Below are positions 26,937 through 35,826 of a stretch of DNA of 64,000 nucleotides, piece after piece. Under the pieces are notes generated by a model. That model did no database searches. It saw only the letters and a program-made list of their open reading frames with translations, and was not told where the DNA came from. Numbering within the stretch: the first letter of the stretch is position 1; each line of letters begins with the position of its first letter. A program made the translations under genes and the position numbers. The stretch is from positions 1-64,000 of the forward strand of contig JAKLJW010000009.1 of NCBI GenBank assembly GCA_023150935.1. Direction: 5' to 3'. The DNA comes from Candidatus Binatia bacterium. GTDB taxonomy: Bacteria > Desulfobacterota > Binatia > HRBIN30.

Positions 26937-28037
26937 ATGGCGACGATCGATTTCGGCGGGGTGACCGAAGAGGTGATCACCCGCGAGGAGTTCCCACTCA
27001 GCCGGGCGCGAGAGGTCTTAAAGAACGAAACCATCGCCGTCATCGGTTACGGCGTACAGGGGCCCGCTCAGGCTCTCAACATGCGCGATAACGGCTTCAA
27101 CGTCATCGTCGGTCAATCGAAGCAGTACCCGAAGGACTGGGACCGGGCGGCGGCCGACGGCTGGGAACCCGGCAAGGCCCTATTCGACATCGAAGATGCC
27201 GCCAGACGTGGCACCGTCGTACAAATGCTGGTCTCCGACGCCGCTCAGAAAGCCATCTGGCCGAACATCAAGCAGTGCCTGAAGGCGGGGGACGCGCTGT
27301 ATTTCTCGCACGGTTTCTCGATCGTTTACAAGGATCAGACCGGCGTCGTGCCGCCGCCGGGCGTCGACGTCGTGCTGGTCGCGCCCAAGGGCTCAGGCAC
27401 CTCGGTCCGGCGGAACTTCCTGAGCGGCGCCGGCATCAACTCGAGCTTCGCCGTCGAACAGGACGCCACGGGCAAGGCACGCGAGCGGTGCATCGCTCTC
27501 GGTATAGCCATCGGCTCGGGTTACCTGTTCCCAACTACCTTCCAGAAGGAAGTGTTCAGCGATCTGACCGGCGAACGTGGAGTCTTGATGGGTGCGCTGG
27601 CCGGCATCATGGACGCGCAATACGAGGTGCTACGGGCCAACGGCCACAGTCCGAGCGAGGCCTTCAACGAAACCGTCGAGGAGCTCACCGAGAGCCTGAT
27701 CCGTCTCGTGGGCGAGCGGGGCATGGACTGGATGTACGCCAACTGCTCGGCGACGGCACAGCGTGGGGCCCTGGACTGGCGACCGCGTTTCCGCGACGCC
27801 GTGCGTCCGGTGTTCAAGGAGCTCTACGAGCGCGTTGCCTCCGGCAAGGAGACCGCACGCGTACTGAGCGCATGCGGCGCCCCGAACTACCAGGAAGAGC
27901 TGACCAGGGAACTGAACGAACTCGGCAACTCGGAAATGTGGCGTGCCGGCAAAGCCACCCGCGCGCTGCGACCCAAGGAGGCGGCTCGCCAGATCGGCGC
28001 CGACACCAAGGGCGTCGCGGGACGCGACTCAAACTGA
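26937..28037 (+). CDS. ilvC: ketol-acid reductoisomerase, fungal-like type
   Basis: Second common step of valine/isoleucine synthesis: alkyl migration and NADPH reduction of acetolactate or acetohydroxybutyrate, Mg-dependent. The Rossmann loop is AVIGYGVQGPAQALNMRD. FSHGFSIVYKDQTGVV, GSGYLFPTTFQKEVFSDLTGERGVLMG and EVLRANGHSPSEAFNETVEELTE carry the metal and substrate residues. 366 residues. The N-terminus (FGGVTEEVITREEFPLSRAR) and tail (MDWMYANCSATAQRGALDW, WRAGKATRALRP) look like yeast Ilv5 rather than the usual 330-residue bacterial enzyme. The ATG at 26937 has AAGGAGG upstream. Confidence 0.96.
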   Translation: MATIDFGGVTEEVITREEFPLSRAREVLKNETIAVIGYGVQGPAQALNMRDNGFNVIVGQSKQYPKDWDRAAADGWEPGKALFDIEDAARRGTVVQMLVSDAAQKAIWPNIKQCLKAGDALYFSHGFSIVYKDQTGVVPPPGVDVVLVAPKGSGTSVRRNFLSGAGINSSFAVEQDATGKARERCIALGIAIGSGYLFPTTFQKEVFSDLTGERGVLMGALAGIMDAQYEVLRANGHSPSEAFNETVEELTESLIRLVGERGMDWMYANCSATAQRGALDWRPRFRDAVRPVFKELYERVASGKETARVLSACGAPNYQEELTRELNELGNSEMWRAGKATRALRPKEAARQIGADTKGVAGRDSN

Positions 28038-28047
28038 ACTCGGAGCG

Positions 28048-28094
28048 CCGGACGCGCTGGAATCGCACCCTGACGGGAATCCTCGCGCGTCCGG
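28048..28094. terminator. putative bidirectional hairpin between ilvC and engB
   Basis: CCGGACGCG (28048-28056) pairs perfectly with CGCGTCCGG (28086-28094) around a 29-base loop, in the 60 bp between two convergent genes. No U-tract is seen, so function is inferred from position. Confidence 0.4.
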
Positions 28095-28097
28095 TAC

Positions 28098-28682
28098 TCA
28101 ATCCCCGCCCGTGTATCGGAGAAGCGTCGTCCACAGCACCGACAGCCCGTCGCCACTGTGCGCCGAGCAGACAATCACCGGGGTGCTTTCACCGACCGCC
28201 GCCACGAGTAACCGTCCTCGCTGGCGGCGATGTCCAAGCGCCAGCTTGTCCGCCTTCGTGGCGACGATCACCGCCGGCAACCGTTGCGCACGCAGGTAGT
28301 CGAGAAGTTGCTCGTCGTCGGCTTCGAGGCCACGGCGCAGATCGACGAGAACGACGACAACCCGCAGAGCCCGCCGCGCGGAGAGGTACCCTTCGACGAG
28401 ATGCTTCCAACTGTCGCGCACGGCAACCGGCACGCGGGCGAAACCGTATCCGGGCAGATCAGCGAACACGACGCGGTCGTCGACGAGGAAGAAGTTGATC
28501 TGCTGGGTCCGACCGGGAGTCTTGCTGACCCGAGCCAGTCCGCGCCGGCCGACCAGGCGATTCAACAACGACGACTTACCGACGTTGGAGCGACCGGCGA
28601 AGGCGATCTCCGGATACCTCCAGACCGGCAATCGGGCCGCCTCGGCGCTACCGGCAAGAAAGCTGGCGTTATGCGTGTGCAC
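28098..28682 (-). CDS. engB: ribosome biogenesis GTPase EngB/YsxC
   Basis: Small TrmE-Era-family GTPase needed for large-subunit assembly. All five G motifs are visible: G1 GRSNVGKSS, G2 PGRTQQINFF, G3 DLPGYGFARV, G4 TKADKL, G5 SAHSGDG. The GTG at 28682 (H-T-H-N-A-S-F follows) gives the usual 25-30-residue lead before PEIAFAGRS; upstream in-frame ATGs fall inside the neighbouring membrane-protein gene. 194 residues. It is the last gene of the rpoZ-dnaJ-rpoH strand run. Confidence 0.94.
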   Translation of the reverse strand: MHTHNASFLAGSAEAARLPVWRYPEIAFAGRSNVGKSSLLNRLVGRRGLARVSKTPGRTQQINFFLVDDRVVFADLPGYGFARVPVAVRDSWKHLVEGYLSARRALRVVVVLVDLRRGLEADDEQLLDYLRAQRLPAVIVATKADKLALGHRRQRGRLLVAAVGESTPVIVCSAHSGDGLSVLWTTLLRYTGGD

Positions 28683-28711
28683 GACGGTGCCGCGCCGGCG
28701 GCCGGCGTTGG

Positions 28712-29035
28712 TCAGTCGGAAACGCTGTAACTCGCGCCGTTGAAGAGTACGGACTCTTCGCCGCGGAGCATCGCCGGCGTGACGACGTACGTACCGCCGA
28801 TCGACGGGCTCCACGTCGCTATCGCCGCACCCTCGTTACCGATCGTAACCAGATAGACGAGGCATCCGGTGAGCCCACCGATGGCGGCGTAAACCACTTT
28901 GGCGGGCATGTAGAAAACGTTCGCCAGGACCGCCAACGACCCGTACGCTGCGTCCGTGCCGAAGTCCTCCTGTGCCCGTGCCATCTGCGCCAGGCAGCAC
29001 ACCGCGACAACCAGCACCGTTACCCGTTTCCACAT
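28712..29035 (-). CDS. small membrane/envelope protein, unknown function
   Basis: 107 residues: a cleavable signal or anchor (WKRVTVLVVAVCCLAQMARAQ), a second hydrophobic segment (VVYAAIGGLTGCLVYLVTIG, about 50-70), and a C-terminal stretch with GGTYVVTPAMLRGEESVLFNG. I cannot name it; small proteins with a similar GGTYVV...L.G ending occur in other Proteobacteria. GGGAGG lies 10 bases before the ATG at 29035. Confidence 0.65.
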   Translation of the reverse strand: MWKRVTVLVVAVCCLAQMARAQEDFGTDAAYGSLAVLANVFYMPAKVVYAAIGGLTGCLVYLVTIGNEGAAIATWSPSIGGTYVVTPAMLRGEESVLFNGASYSVSD

Positions 29036-29054
29036 CACGCAATCCCTCCCATCC

Positions 29055-29783
29055 TCATTCGGTTCGCACAATCGAGTCTCCCGAAAGCTGCGCCAGCAGG
29101 TGCGACAGGGCGCGGTCGAGGTACTCGCGATCCTTGGACTCCAGCGTTACCCGCACCCGGTACTCGGGGTTGTTGATCTGCGGATACGAGCCCAGCAACA
29201 GATCGGGAAAAGCATCGAGCGTCGCGTTAAGGAAGGGCGCAAGCACGCTCTCCATTGCCCGGCTGTACACCACGCGCATGAAATACGGATCGACGGCGAA
29301 GCGCGACTTCAACGCGTCGACCTTGGCGCGGAAAATCTCCGGAATGCCCGGCAGGACGTAGAGGTTACGGATGGCGACCGTCGGGTAGTCGGATTCCCCG
29401 GCAAAGACCAGCTCGGCACCTTCTGGAACTTCGGCCATCTTGAGACGGGCTTCGGTCATCACGCCGCTGGACCATGCCCGGATTTTCTCCTCCAGGATCG
29501 GATGCCGCACCACGCCGCACCCGAGACCGAGGGCGATACCGGCGATCGTAACGTCGTCGTGGGTCGGCCCGACGCCTCCCGAAGTAAACACGACATCGAA
29601 CGCGGGCTGATACTCGCGCACGGCCGCGGCGATAGTCTCGATTTCGTCGGGGATCACCAGAATACGCCGGAGCGCCACGCCGACGGCACGCAAAGCTTGC
29701 GCGAGAAAGGCAGCGTTCGTATCCGCCACTTTTCCCGACAGAATCTCGTTCCCGACAACGATGACGGCAGCGGTACGATCGCG
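29055..29783 (-). CDS. CinA/MoaB-type molybdopterin-binding domain protein
   Basis: Stand-alone N-terminal domain of the CinA family (COG1058 type) without the C-terminal amidohydrolase. AAVIVVGNEILSGKVADTN opens the fold, and TSGGVGPTHDDVT is the molybdopterin-binding signature. PGIPEIFRAK follows. CinA relatives hydrolyse ADP-ribose or act in NAD recycling; the short form is of uncertain activity. 242 residues. The start at 29783 (MRDRTAAV) is chosen because earlier residues are not conserved; the alternative ATG at 29843 is 12 bp after the preceding stop. Confidence 0.88.
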   Translation of the reverse strand, partial: RDRTAAVIVVGNEILSGKVADTNAAFLAQALRAVGVALRRILVIPDEIETIAAAVREYQPAFDVVFTSGGVGPTHDDVTIAGIALGLGCGVVRHPILEEKIRAWSSGVMTEARLKMAEVPEGAELVFAGESDYPTVAIRNLYVLPGIPEIFRAKVDALKSRFAVDPYFMRVVYSRAMESVLAPFLNATLDAFPDLLLGSYPQINNPEYRVRVTLESKDREYLDRALSHLLAQLSGDSIVRTE

Positions 29784-29855
29784 CATCAGGCTTGCCGGGC
29801 GCAGCCCGGATGCAGCCGCCGGGCGGCGCAAGACGGGGGACACTGCATCGACGCT

Positions 29856-31505
29856 TCAGATCGAAATGGCATCCTTGCGGAACTCACTCGCCCCGATCTT
29901 GATGTTCACCAGCGCCGGCTTGCCGGCGTTCAGCGCTCGTTCCATGGCGGGGCGGATATCCTCGGGGCGTTCGACGTACTCGCCGTGGCCCCCTAGCGCC
30001 TCGACGACGCGATCGTAGCGCGTATGGTTCAGGGCGGTCGCCACGGCACGCTCGGCGCCGTACAACTGCACCTGGCCGCGACGGATTTGCGTCCAGCCGG
30101 CGTCGTTACCGATCACCCCCACCACGTTGATCTTTTGCCGTACCATGGCCTCGAATTCGAGGCCGTGCAGGCCGAAGGAACCGTCACCGTAAACGATGAC
30201 CACGGGGCTGCCGGGTTTCGCCAGTTTGGCGGCCATCGCATAACCCGGACCCACGCCCAGCGTGCCGAGCGGGCCCGGGTCGAGCCAGTGTCCCTGGTGA
30301 TGGATGGGAATGACCGACGCGGCGGTGGCGACGAAATCGCCGCCGTCGCCCACGACTATGGCATCGGGCGCCAGGCTGTCGGCGATCTCCTTGCAAGCCC
30401 GCAGGGGATTGATCGGCACGGCGCCGGAAGTCAACTCGGGCGCCATCCGTTCCGACTTCTCGCGTTCGCGGGCGCGCATGGCGTCGAGCCACGGCCTGAC
30501 CATGGCAGCGCCGTACCCCGACGCTTTGGCGGCGCCGGTCAGCTGTTCCATGACGATGCCGGTATCGCCAACGATGCCGACGTCGATCACCCGATTGCGA
30601 CCGATCTCGGCACCGTCGAGATCCACCTGGACGATTGCGGCGCCGGCGTTGAAGTGCGACTCCCGTCCGTAACCGAGGCGGAAGTCGAGGGGTGTTCCGA
30701 AGATCAGAACGACGTCGGCCTGCCGCAGCGCGTCCTTGCGCGTGTGCGAGAAGAAGTAGGGATTGTCGGGCGGCAGCGAGCCGCGCCCGAGGCCATTGAC
30801 ATAGATCGGCATGCCGAACGTGGCCACGAATGTCGGATACGCGTCGCGGCGTTTGGACCAGCGCAACTGGCTGCCGACAAGGGCCACGGGCCGTTCCGCC
30901 TTTGCGAGCAGCGCCACCGCTTTGTCGATGTAGTGCGGATCGCCGGCTATACCGGCTTCGGTGCGGTAGCCGCGCGGAAACGTCACTCGTTCCTCGTCGT
31001 ACATGTTGAAGAGCTGATCGATCGGCATTTCGAGATAAACCGGCCCCGGGAGTCCGGTCGTGGCGATACGGAAAGCCATACTCACGTACTCGGCCAGGCG
31101 TCGTCCTTCGGGGACCGATACCGACCACTTGGTGATCGGGCGCATGAGCTCGACATGGTTCATGTCCTGCAACGAGCCCATATCGGCAAACGGGCGTGGG
31201 CCCTGGCCACCGAAGATCAGCATGGGAATATTGGCTCGATGGGCGCTGGCAACGCCGGTGACCGCGTCGGTCAATCCGGGGCCCGCGGTTACGATGGCCA
31301 CGCCGGGCTGCCCGGTGACGCGGGCCCAGCCGTCGGCGGCATGCGCCGCGGTCTGCTCGTGACGCACATCGACCACGCCGATGCCTTCGTCGACGCAGCC
31401 ATCGTAAATCGGCATGACGTGACCGCCACAGAGGGTGAAGACGAACGGAACGTTCTCCGCTCTGAGCGCCTTCGCCACGATCCGCCCGCCATGGATGTCT
31501 GCCAT
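29856..31505 (-). CDS. thiamine-diphosphate enzyme, acetolactate synthase/2-hydroxyacyl-CoA lyase-like
   Basis: ThDP-dependent carboligase or decarboxylase. The catalytic Glu is in VVDVRHEQTAAHAADG, the middle domain has FGTPLDFRLGYG, and the cofactor motif runs from GDGSFGLHGLE to GND. 549 residues. Phrases such as GPRPFADMGSLQDMNHVEL and LGVGPGYAMAAKLAKP are closer to oxalyl-CoA decarboxylase/HACL-type enzymes than to IlvB. No regulatory subunit gene is next to it. It begins 86 bp downstream of rpoH. The neighbouring ilvC on the other strand is not operon evidence. Confidence 0.85.
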   Translation of the reverse strand: MADIHGGRIVAKALRAENVPFVFTLCGGHVMPIYDGCVDEGIGVVDVRHEQTAAHAADGWARVTGQPGVAIVTAGPGLTDAVTGVASAHRANIPMLIFGGQGPRPFADMGSLQDMNHVELMRPITKWSVSVPEGRRLAEYVSMAFRIATTGLPGPVYLEMPIDQLFNMYDEERVTFPRGYRTEAGIAGDPHYIDKAVALLAKAERPVALVGSQLRWSKRRDAYPTFVATFGMPIYVNGLGRGSLPPDNPYFFSHTRKDALRQADVVLIFGTPLDFRLGYGRESHFNAGAAIVQVDLDGAEIGRNRVIDVGIVGDTGIVMEQLTGAAKASGYGAAMVRPWLDAMRAREREKSERMAPELTSGAVPINPLRACKEIADSLAPDAIVVGDGGDFVATAASVIPIHHQGHWLDPGPLGTLGVGPGYAMAAKLAKPGSPVVIVYGDGSFGLHGLEFEAMVRQKINVVGVIGNDAGWTQIRRGQVQLYGAERAVATALNHTRYDRVVEALGGHGEYVERPEDIRPAMERALNAGKPALVNIKIGASEFRKDAISI

Positions 31506-31591
31506 TGTTCGTCCCGTTTCGCCGAGAAGTCGCCGGACTATACCGTCGCCCTCCGGGAGCCGCAAGGCAGGTGCCGGCCGCGCGGCGGGGT

Positions 31592-32659
31592 TCAACGAAT
31601 GATGTCGACGACCGCGTCCTCGAGGCCCTCGACCTCGGCGAGCAGGTAGGCTTTGAGGCGCCGCTTGAGGCGTTCTTCTATCTGCCGGATCCGTTCCCGG
31701 CTGACCCCGAAGCGATCGCCGAGGTCCTGCAGCGTTTGCGGCTCTTCGGCGATCATGCGCTCGAAGAAGATTATGCGGTCCTTGCCTTCGAGACGCGCGC
31801 CGAACTCCTGGATCTTGCGGGCGACGATCTCGCGGGATTCGGCGCCGCCGACCAGTTCCTCGGCGGTGGCCTCGGAGCTGGGCAGGAAATCAAGCAATGT
31901 GGCTTCATCGTTGTCGCCGACGGTCGCATCGACGGAGACGTCGCGCCCCCCGAGGCGCTGCTCCATTTCGATCACTTCCGATTCCTTGACGTCGAGGCGT
32001 TGCGCCAGCAGCTTGGGCTCGGCGCTGAAGCCTTCAGCCTCGAGGCGGTCTTTCTCCTTCTGGAGGTTGAAGAACAGCTTCCGCTGCGCCTGAGTGGTGC
32101 CGATCTTCACAAGGCGCCAATTGTTCATCACGTAGCGGATGATGTAGGCGCGAATCCACCAGACGGCGTACGATGGAAAGCGAACGCCACGGTAGGGATC
32201 GTAGTTCTTGACTGCCTCCATCAGACCGATATTGCCCTCTTGAACGAGGTCGAGGATGTTCCGGAACGAGCGCTGATATTCCCTGGCCACCATCACCACG
32301 AGGCGCAGGTTGGCGGTGACGAGCTGGTAGGCCGCGTCGATGTCCTGCTTCTCCTTGTAACGGACGGCGAGTTCGTGTTCCTCCTCGCGAGAGAGCAGCG
32401 GGTACTTGCGGATTTCGCTGAGGTAGCGCTGCAGGGAATCGAAGGGGACGAGAGCGCCCTCGCCCGGCTCCTCTTCCGTGGCGTCCAGCTTCGGGAGGAC
32501 GGCCGGTTCTTCCACCTCCGCCGGCTCGAGCACCTCGACGTCGTCGGGCGAGGCGGTCGATGCGGCGGCGGTTTCGGAGACGACCTCGTCCGCAATCCCG
32601 TCCTCGGAGTCGGCGGCGATATCGTCACCGTCGGACACGTCGGGAGCAAGGGGCTTCAC
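31592..32659 (-). CDS. rpoH: RNA polymerase sigma-32 factor RpoH
   Basis: Heat-shock sigma factor. Region 1.2 LQRYLSEIRKYPLLSREEE, region 2 NILDLVQEGNIGLMEAVKNYDP and VWWIRAYIIRYVM, then the RpoH-box QRKLFFNL that distinguishes sigma-32 from other group-2/3 factors. Region 4.2 has LQDLGDRFGVSRERIRQIEERL. The N-terminal about 75 residues are an unusual acidic, low-complexity extension (many D/E), making it 355 residues compared with about 285 in E. coli. GTG start. It is encoded 46 bp after the cbpM-like gene and downstream of dnaJ, a heat-shock cluster. Confidence 0.93.
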   Translation of the reverse strand: MKPLAPDVSDGDDIAADSEDGIADEVVSETAAASTASPDDVEVLEPAEVEEPAVLPKLDATEEEPGEGALVPFDSLQRYLSEIRKYPLLSREEEHELAVRYKEKQDIDAAYQLVTANLRLVVMVAREYQRSFRNILDLVQEGNIGLMEAVKNYDPYRGVRFPSYAVWWIRAYIIRYVMNNWRLVKIGTTQAQRKLFFNLQKEKDRLEAEGFSAEPKLLAQRLDVKESEVIEMEQRLGGRDVSVDATVGDNDEATLLDFLPSSEATAEELVGGAESREIVARKIQEFGARLEGKDRIIFFERMIAEEPQTLQDLGDRFGVSRERIRQIEERLKRRLKAYLLAEVEGLEDAVVDIIR

Positions 32660-32705
32660 GGCGCCACCCTAGCATGCGCGAATACCCCCGACCAACTCGG
32701 CCGAG

Positions 32706-33020
32706 TTACAGTCGTCCCTGTCGGTGCCGAAGCTCGGCGACCAGAGCGTCGAGGACCTCCTCGAACTGCCGCTGCATTGCGCGAATGGTCTCGCGCATGT
32801 GAAGGATGACCTCGGCACCGGCGAGGTTAACGTCCAGCTCCCGGACCAGGGTGCACGCCACGCGAACGCGTTCGGCGTCTTCGGGGGACAAGATGCGCTC
32901 ACCCTCGGGCGTACGTTCGATATGGATGAGATCCTCGGCCTCGAGCGCATCGAGGAAAGCGGCATCGACGGCCATCTCCACAACCAGGTCGGCGATTCGC
33001 ACATGAGCGCTGGCAATCAC
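32706..33020 (-). CDS. CbpM/MerR-like chaperone modulator
   Basis: 104 residues resembling CbpM: an N-terminal winged-helix-like part (VDAAFLDALEAEDLIHIER, SPEDAERVRVACTLVRELDVNLAGAEVIL) followed by a helical C-terminus. In E. coli CbpM inhibits the J-protein CbpA. Here it directly follows dnaJ (54-bp gap) and precedes rpoH. GTG start with GAGGAG eight bases upstream. It could also be a MerR/HspR-type repressor of the cluster; no operator was identified. Confidence 0.72.
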   Translation of the reverse strand: MIASAHVRIADLVVEMAVDAAFLDALEAEDLIHIERTPEGERILSPEDAERVRVACTLVRELDVNLAGAEVILHMRETIRAMQRQFEEVLDALVAELRHRQGRL

Positions 33021-33074
33021 GGCATATCTCCTCGATTCATCGAACCGAACCGCTCCTCCGCGATGCGACCATCG

Positions 33075-34208
33075 CTAGAGGCGAAGACCTTCGCGCACGT
33101 TGGCGCCATAAGCGGCATCGAGTGTTCGAACCGCCTCCTCCTGAGTTGCATTCAACGGATGCGGCACCCGCACCATCACCCTGATGTACAGGTCCCCGCG
33201 GGGAGCGTCCTTCAGCCCCGGAACTCCGTGCCCCCTGATCCGCAGCAATCGGCCGCTCTGACTGCCCGGGGGTACCTTGACCCGCACCTCGCCGTCAGGG
33301 GTCGGAACCTGAATGGTCGCGCCAAGGGCAGCCTCCGCAAGCGTAACCGGCACATCCAGATACAGGTCCTGCCCCCGGCGTTCGAGCACCGGGTGAGGAC
33401 GTACGCGTATGACAATGTAAAGATCGCCGGGAGGACCGCCATGTCTCCCGGGGGCGCCTTTGCCGGCGATGCGGACTCGCGACCCGTTATCGACGCCGGC
33501 CGGGATGCGTACGCGCAGTTGTTCCCGGCGTACCGTCTCGCCGCTGCCGCCGCAGCTCGGACACGGCCGAGTCGCCGTCCGCCCGGCGCCGCCGCAGCGT
33601 GCGCACGTGCGGAGCAGAGTCATGGGCCCGCGCGCGGCCTGCACCTGGCCTTTGCCGTGGCACTCGGGGCAGGTGGTTTCGCTACTGCGTTCGCTTCCCG
33701 AGCCGTCGCACGCCGAGCATGCCTCGTGCCGATCGATCCCAAAGGTAGTAGTCGTCCCGCGAATCGCGTCGAGAAGGTCGATCTCGAATGGAGACTCCGC
33801 GTCCGCTCCCGGCTGAGGACCCGGCCGAGCCTCTGCTCCTAAGATGTCCCCAAAGATATCGTCGAAACTGGCGTAGCGTCCGAAACCGCCGGCTCCGGGC
33901 CCACCCGCGCCGAAAGCGCCACCCGCATAAGCACGTTCGGCGCGTTCGCGAGCCTCGCGAGCCATGGCCGCGTCGAAGCCCGCCTGCAGACCCTGCATTC
34001 CGAATTCGTCGTACTGCTTGCGCTTCTGGGGATCCGAGAGGGCATCGTAGGCGACCGATATTTCCTTGAACCGTTCTTCGGCCTCTTTGTTGCCGGGATT
34101 GACGTCGGGGTGATACCGCCGCGCCAGCTTGCGATACGCCCGCTTGATCTCGTCCGCGGTCGCGCTGCGGCTGACGCCGAGGACGGAGTAAAGGTCCTTC
34201 TCGTCCAT
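33075..34208 (-). CDS. dnaJ: chaperone protein DnaJ
   Basis: J-domain co-chaperone of DnaK. J domain 1-70 with HPD at 33-35, a Gly/Phe-rich linker ([15 protein letters not shown]), four zinc repeats ([32 protein letters not shown]), then the CTDI/CTDII substrate domains with [14 protein letters not shown] and RIRGHGVPG. 377 residues, full-length type I protein. No dnaK or grpE is in the window. It is followed by a cbpM-like gene, which more usually partners the zinc-less CbpA. Confidence 0.95.
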   Translation of the reverse strand: MDEKDLYSVLGVSRSATADEIKRAYRKLARRYHPDVNPGNKEAEERFKEISVAYDALSDPQKRKQYDEFGMQGLQAGFDAAMAREARERAERAYAGGAFGAGGPGAGGFGRYASFDDIFGDILGAEARPGPQPGADAESPFEIDLLDAIRGTTTTFGIDRHEACSACDGSGSERSSETTCPECHGKGQVQAARGPMTLLRTCARCGGAGRTATRPCPSCGGSGETVRREQLRVRIPAGVDNGSRVRIAGKGAPGRHGGPPGDLYIVIRVRPHPVLERRGQDLYLDVPVTLAEAALGATIQVPTPDGEVRVKVPPGSQSGRLLRIRGHGVPGLKDAPRGDLYIRVMVRVPHPLNATQEEAVRTLDAAYGANVREGLRL

Positions 34209-34304
34209 ACGCTGGGTGTGCCGGCCGCGATCGGTGGAGACGGGGCCCTACCGCCCTGGGCGCCGGCAGAGCCGCGTCGGGAGCGTCACTGTGGGCGAGG
34301 TCGG

Positions 34305-34502
34305 TTATTCCTCCGCCGGGTAGCGAAGCGTCACCTTGCCGCCGCCGATCTCCCGCAGGGCGGTAACGACTTCCTTGTTGTCGCTCTCGACCTGTGGGCG
34401 GGCGCCCTTGAGGAGTTGTTTGGCCCGTCGGGCGCCCAGCAGGACGAGTTCGAAGCGGTTTGAAACGTGTTGCAAGCAGTCCTCAACGGTGATGCGCGCC
34501 AT
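34305..34502 (-). CDS. rpoZ: RNA polymerase omega subunit
   Basis: Small subunit that stabilises beta-prime in RNA polymerase. [20 protein letters not shown] and [12 protein letters not shown] are the family signature, with [11 protein letters not shown] near the end. 65 residues, short but normal for this branch. GGGGAG precedes the ATG. First gene of the minus-strand run towards dnaJ, cbpM-like and rpoH (96-bp gap to dnaJ). Confidence 0.94.
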   Translation of the reverse strand: MARITVEDCLQHVSNRFELVLLGARRAKQLLKGARPQVESDNKEVVTALREIGGGKVTLRYPAEE

Positions 34503-34634
34503 GCGTTCTCCCCTGATATTCCGCCGCGATGTTCACCACCTATAAACAAATCGCCGACCGAGCGAAAGGGCGCGGGCCGGTTCACCGGGCCGAACGCGGC
34601 AGGCGAGTTGACAGGTTCCGGAGAGGTTCCTAGG

Positions 34635-35120
34635 GTGCGTGCCGGCAGCATGGAAATGGTCAGACAGCTCGGGTCGGCGTTAACCGGCTCGGCGCCCGGC
34701 GACGACGGCAGCTCGGCACTCGCCGCTGCTTACTGGACCTGTCTCCTTCGGGCAGACCGTTTGCGCGCCGACGCTCGGCGGGCGCCGGCGCCGGGCAGCC
34801 GAGAGGAGCTGTTAGCTCTAGCAGGAGCCGAAACGGAACTCGCAGAACGGCTGCGGGAATCTGTCGGCGGGATCGCGAGCGCGTCGCCGCCGGCGGCGCC
34901 GGAGCACTTCCCGCCGGGCCGTAATCACTGGGCAAGGTTGGTTAATCACCTCGAAGCTCACCGGGCTGCGGCGCATCGCTATCGGGAGATGGCGACGCGG
35001 CTGACCGAACGGTCTCCCGCGAAGGCCGCCATCTTCGAGCGGCTCGGCGGCGCGCAAGCGGGCATTTGCCGCCGGCTTCGAAGCCTCATCGCCCGGGCCG
35101 ATCCACAGGCAATCGACTGA
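34635..35120 (+). CDS. hypothetical helical protein
   Basis: 161 residues, not recognised. Composition is Ala/Arg/Glu-rich and predicted strongly helical, with segments such as LAGAETELAERLRE and LEAHRAAAHRYREMATRL that look like a helical bundle. The GTG at 34635 is preceded by GGAGAGG at eight-base spacing; an ATG at 34650 is an alternative. It lies 40 bp upstream of a Nudix gene on the same strand and is transcribed away from rpoZ. Confidence 0.5.
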   Translation: MRAGSMEMVRQLGSALTGSAPGDDGSSALAAAYWTCLLRADRLRADARRAPAPGSREELLALAGAETELAERLRESVGGIASASPPAAPEHFPPGRNHWARLVNHLEAHRAAAHRYREMATRLTERSPAKAAIFERLGGAQAGICRRLRSLIARADPQAID

Positions 35121-35160
35121 GAAACGCGCAGGACAAGCGTGCACCGGTGGACAGGCAAGC

Positions 35161-35790
35161 ATGGTGGCCGAGCCCGCAACCATAGACGACATCCGGCACC
35201 GCTTGAGTCAGCATCGCCCGGTCGTGGTCGACGACCCCGAATCGTCGAGGGCTGCCGTAGCGCTGGTGCTGCGCGAAGGGTCGGTGGGCGTAGAGTTCAT
35301 TGCGATCCACAGGGCGCATCGGCATGGCGACCCGTGGTCGGGCCACATGGCGCTTCCGGGCGGCCGTCAGCATCGCACTGACGGGGACCTTGTGGCCACC
35401 GCGGCGCGCGAAACCAGGGAGGAGGTCGGTGTCGATCTGAAGCAGGACGCGAGCGTCATTGGCACCCTCGACGATCTCCGTGCCGTGGGCAGGCGAGTGG
35501 TCCTGGATCTCGTCATCCGGCCCATCGTGTATGCGGTCTCGGCGGAGATCAGACTGGTGCCGTCTCCGATCGAAGTTCAGAGCGCCTTCTGGATTCCGCT
35601 GGCGTCGCTGCGGCGCCCCGAGGCGCATGGCACTTATCGGCCCTATGGGCCGGACACGGACTACCCCGCCTTCCTGTACCGGGGGCACACTATCTGGGGG
35701 CTCACGCATCGCATCCTGTGGAACTTCTTCGAGGTCATGGACCTAAGCGACGCGCCGGTACGCGGCGGCGGGGCTCCCGGGTCGCGTTGA
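35161..35790 (+). CDS. Nudix hydrolase, CoA pyrophosphatase-like
   Basis: 209 residues. The segment WSGHMALPGGRQHRTDGDLV...TAARETREEVGV matches the coenzyme A diphosphatase Nudix box (GG-x5-D-x5-TA-x-RE-x2-EE). DLVIRPIVYAV and an SAFWIPL helix start follow, as in NUDT7/8-like proteins. It probably hydrolyses CoA or acyl-CoA to phosphopantetheine products. It is followed 36 bp later by the sulfur-carrier gene; the link is probably positional only. Confidence 0.85.
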   Translation: MVAEPATIDDIRHRLSQHRPVVVDDPESSRAAVALVLREGSVGVEFIAIHRAHRHGDPWSGHMALPGGRQHRTDGDLVATAARETREEVGVDLKQDASVIGTLDDLRAVGRRVVLDLVIRPIVYAVSAEIRLVPSPIEVQSAFWIPLASLRRPEAHGTYRPYGPDTDYPAFLYRGHTIWGLTHRILWNFFEVMDLSDAPVRGGGAPGSR

Positions 35791-35826
35791 CTCCGGAGTG
35801 GGCTTCCCATAGCTTGCGGCTTTCCG

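Noticed and set aside
29856..31505. Acetolactate synthase large subunit paired with ilvC
   Set aside because: It lies on the opposite strand from ilvC, within the rpoH run. It has no small subunit gene and its phrasing is closer to oxalyl-CoA/HACL-type enzymes.
33075..34208. CbpA rather than DnaJ
   Set aside because: Four complete CxxCxGxG zinc repeats are present, which CbpA lacks.
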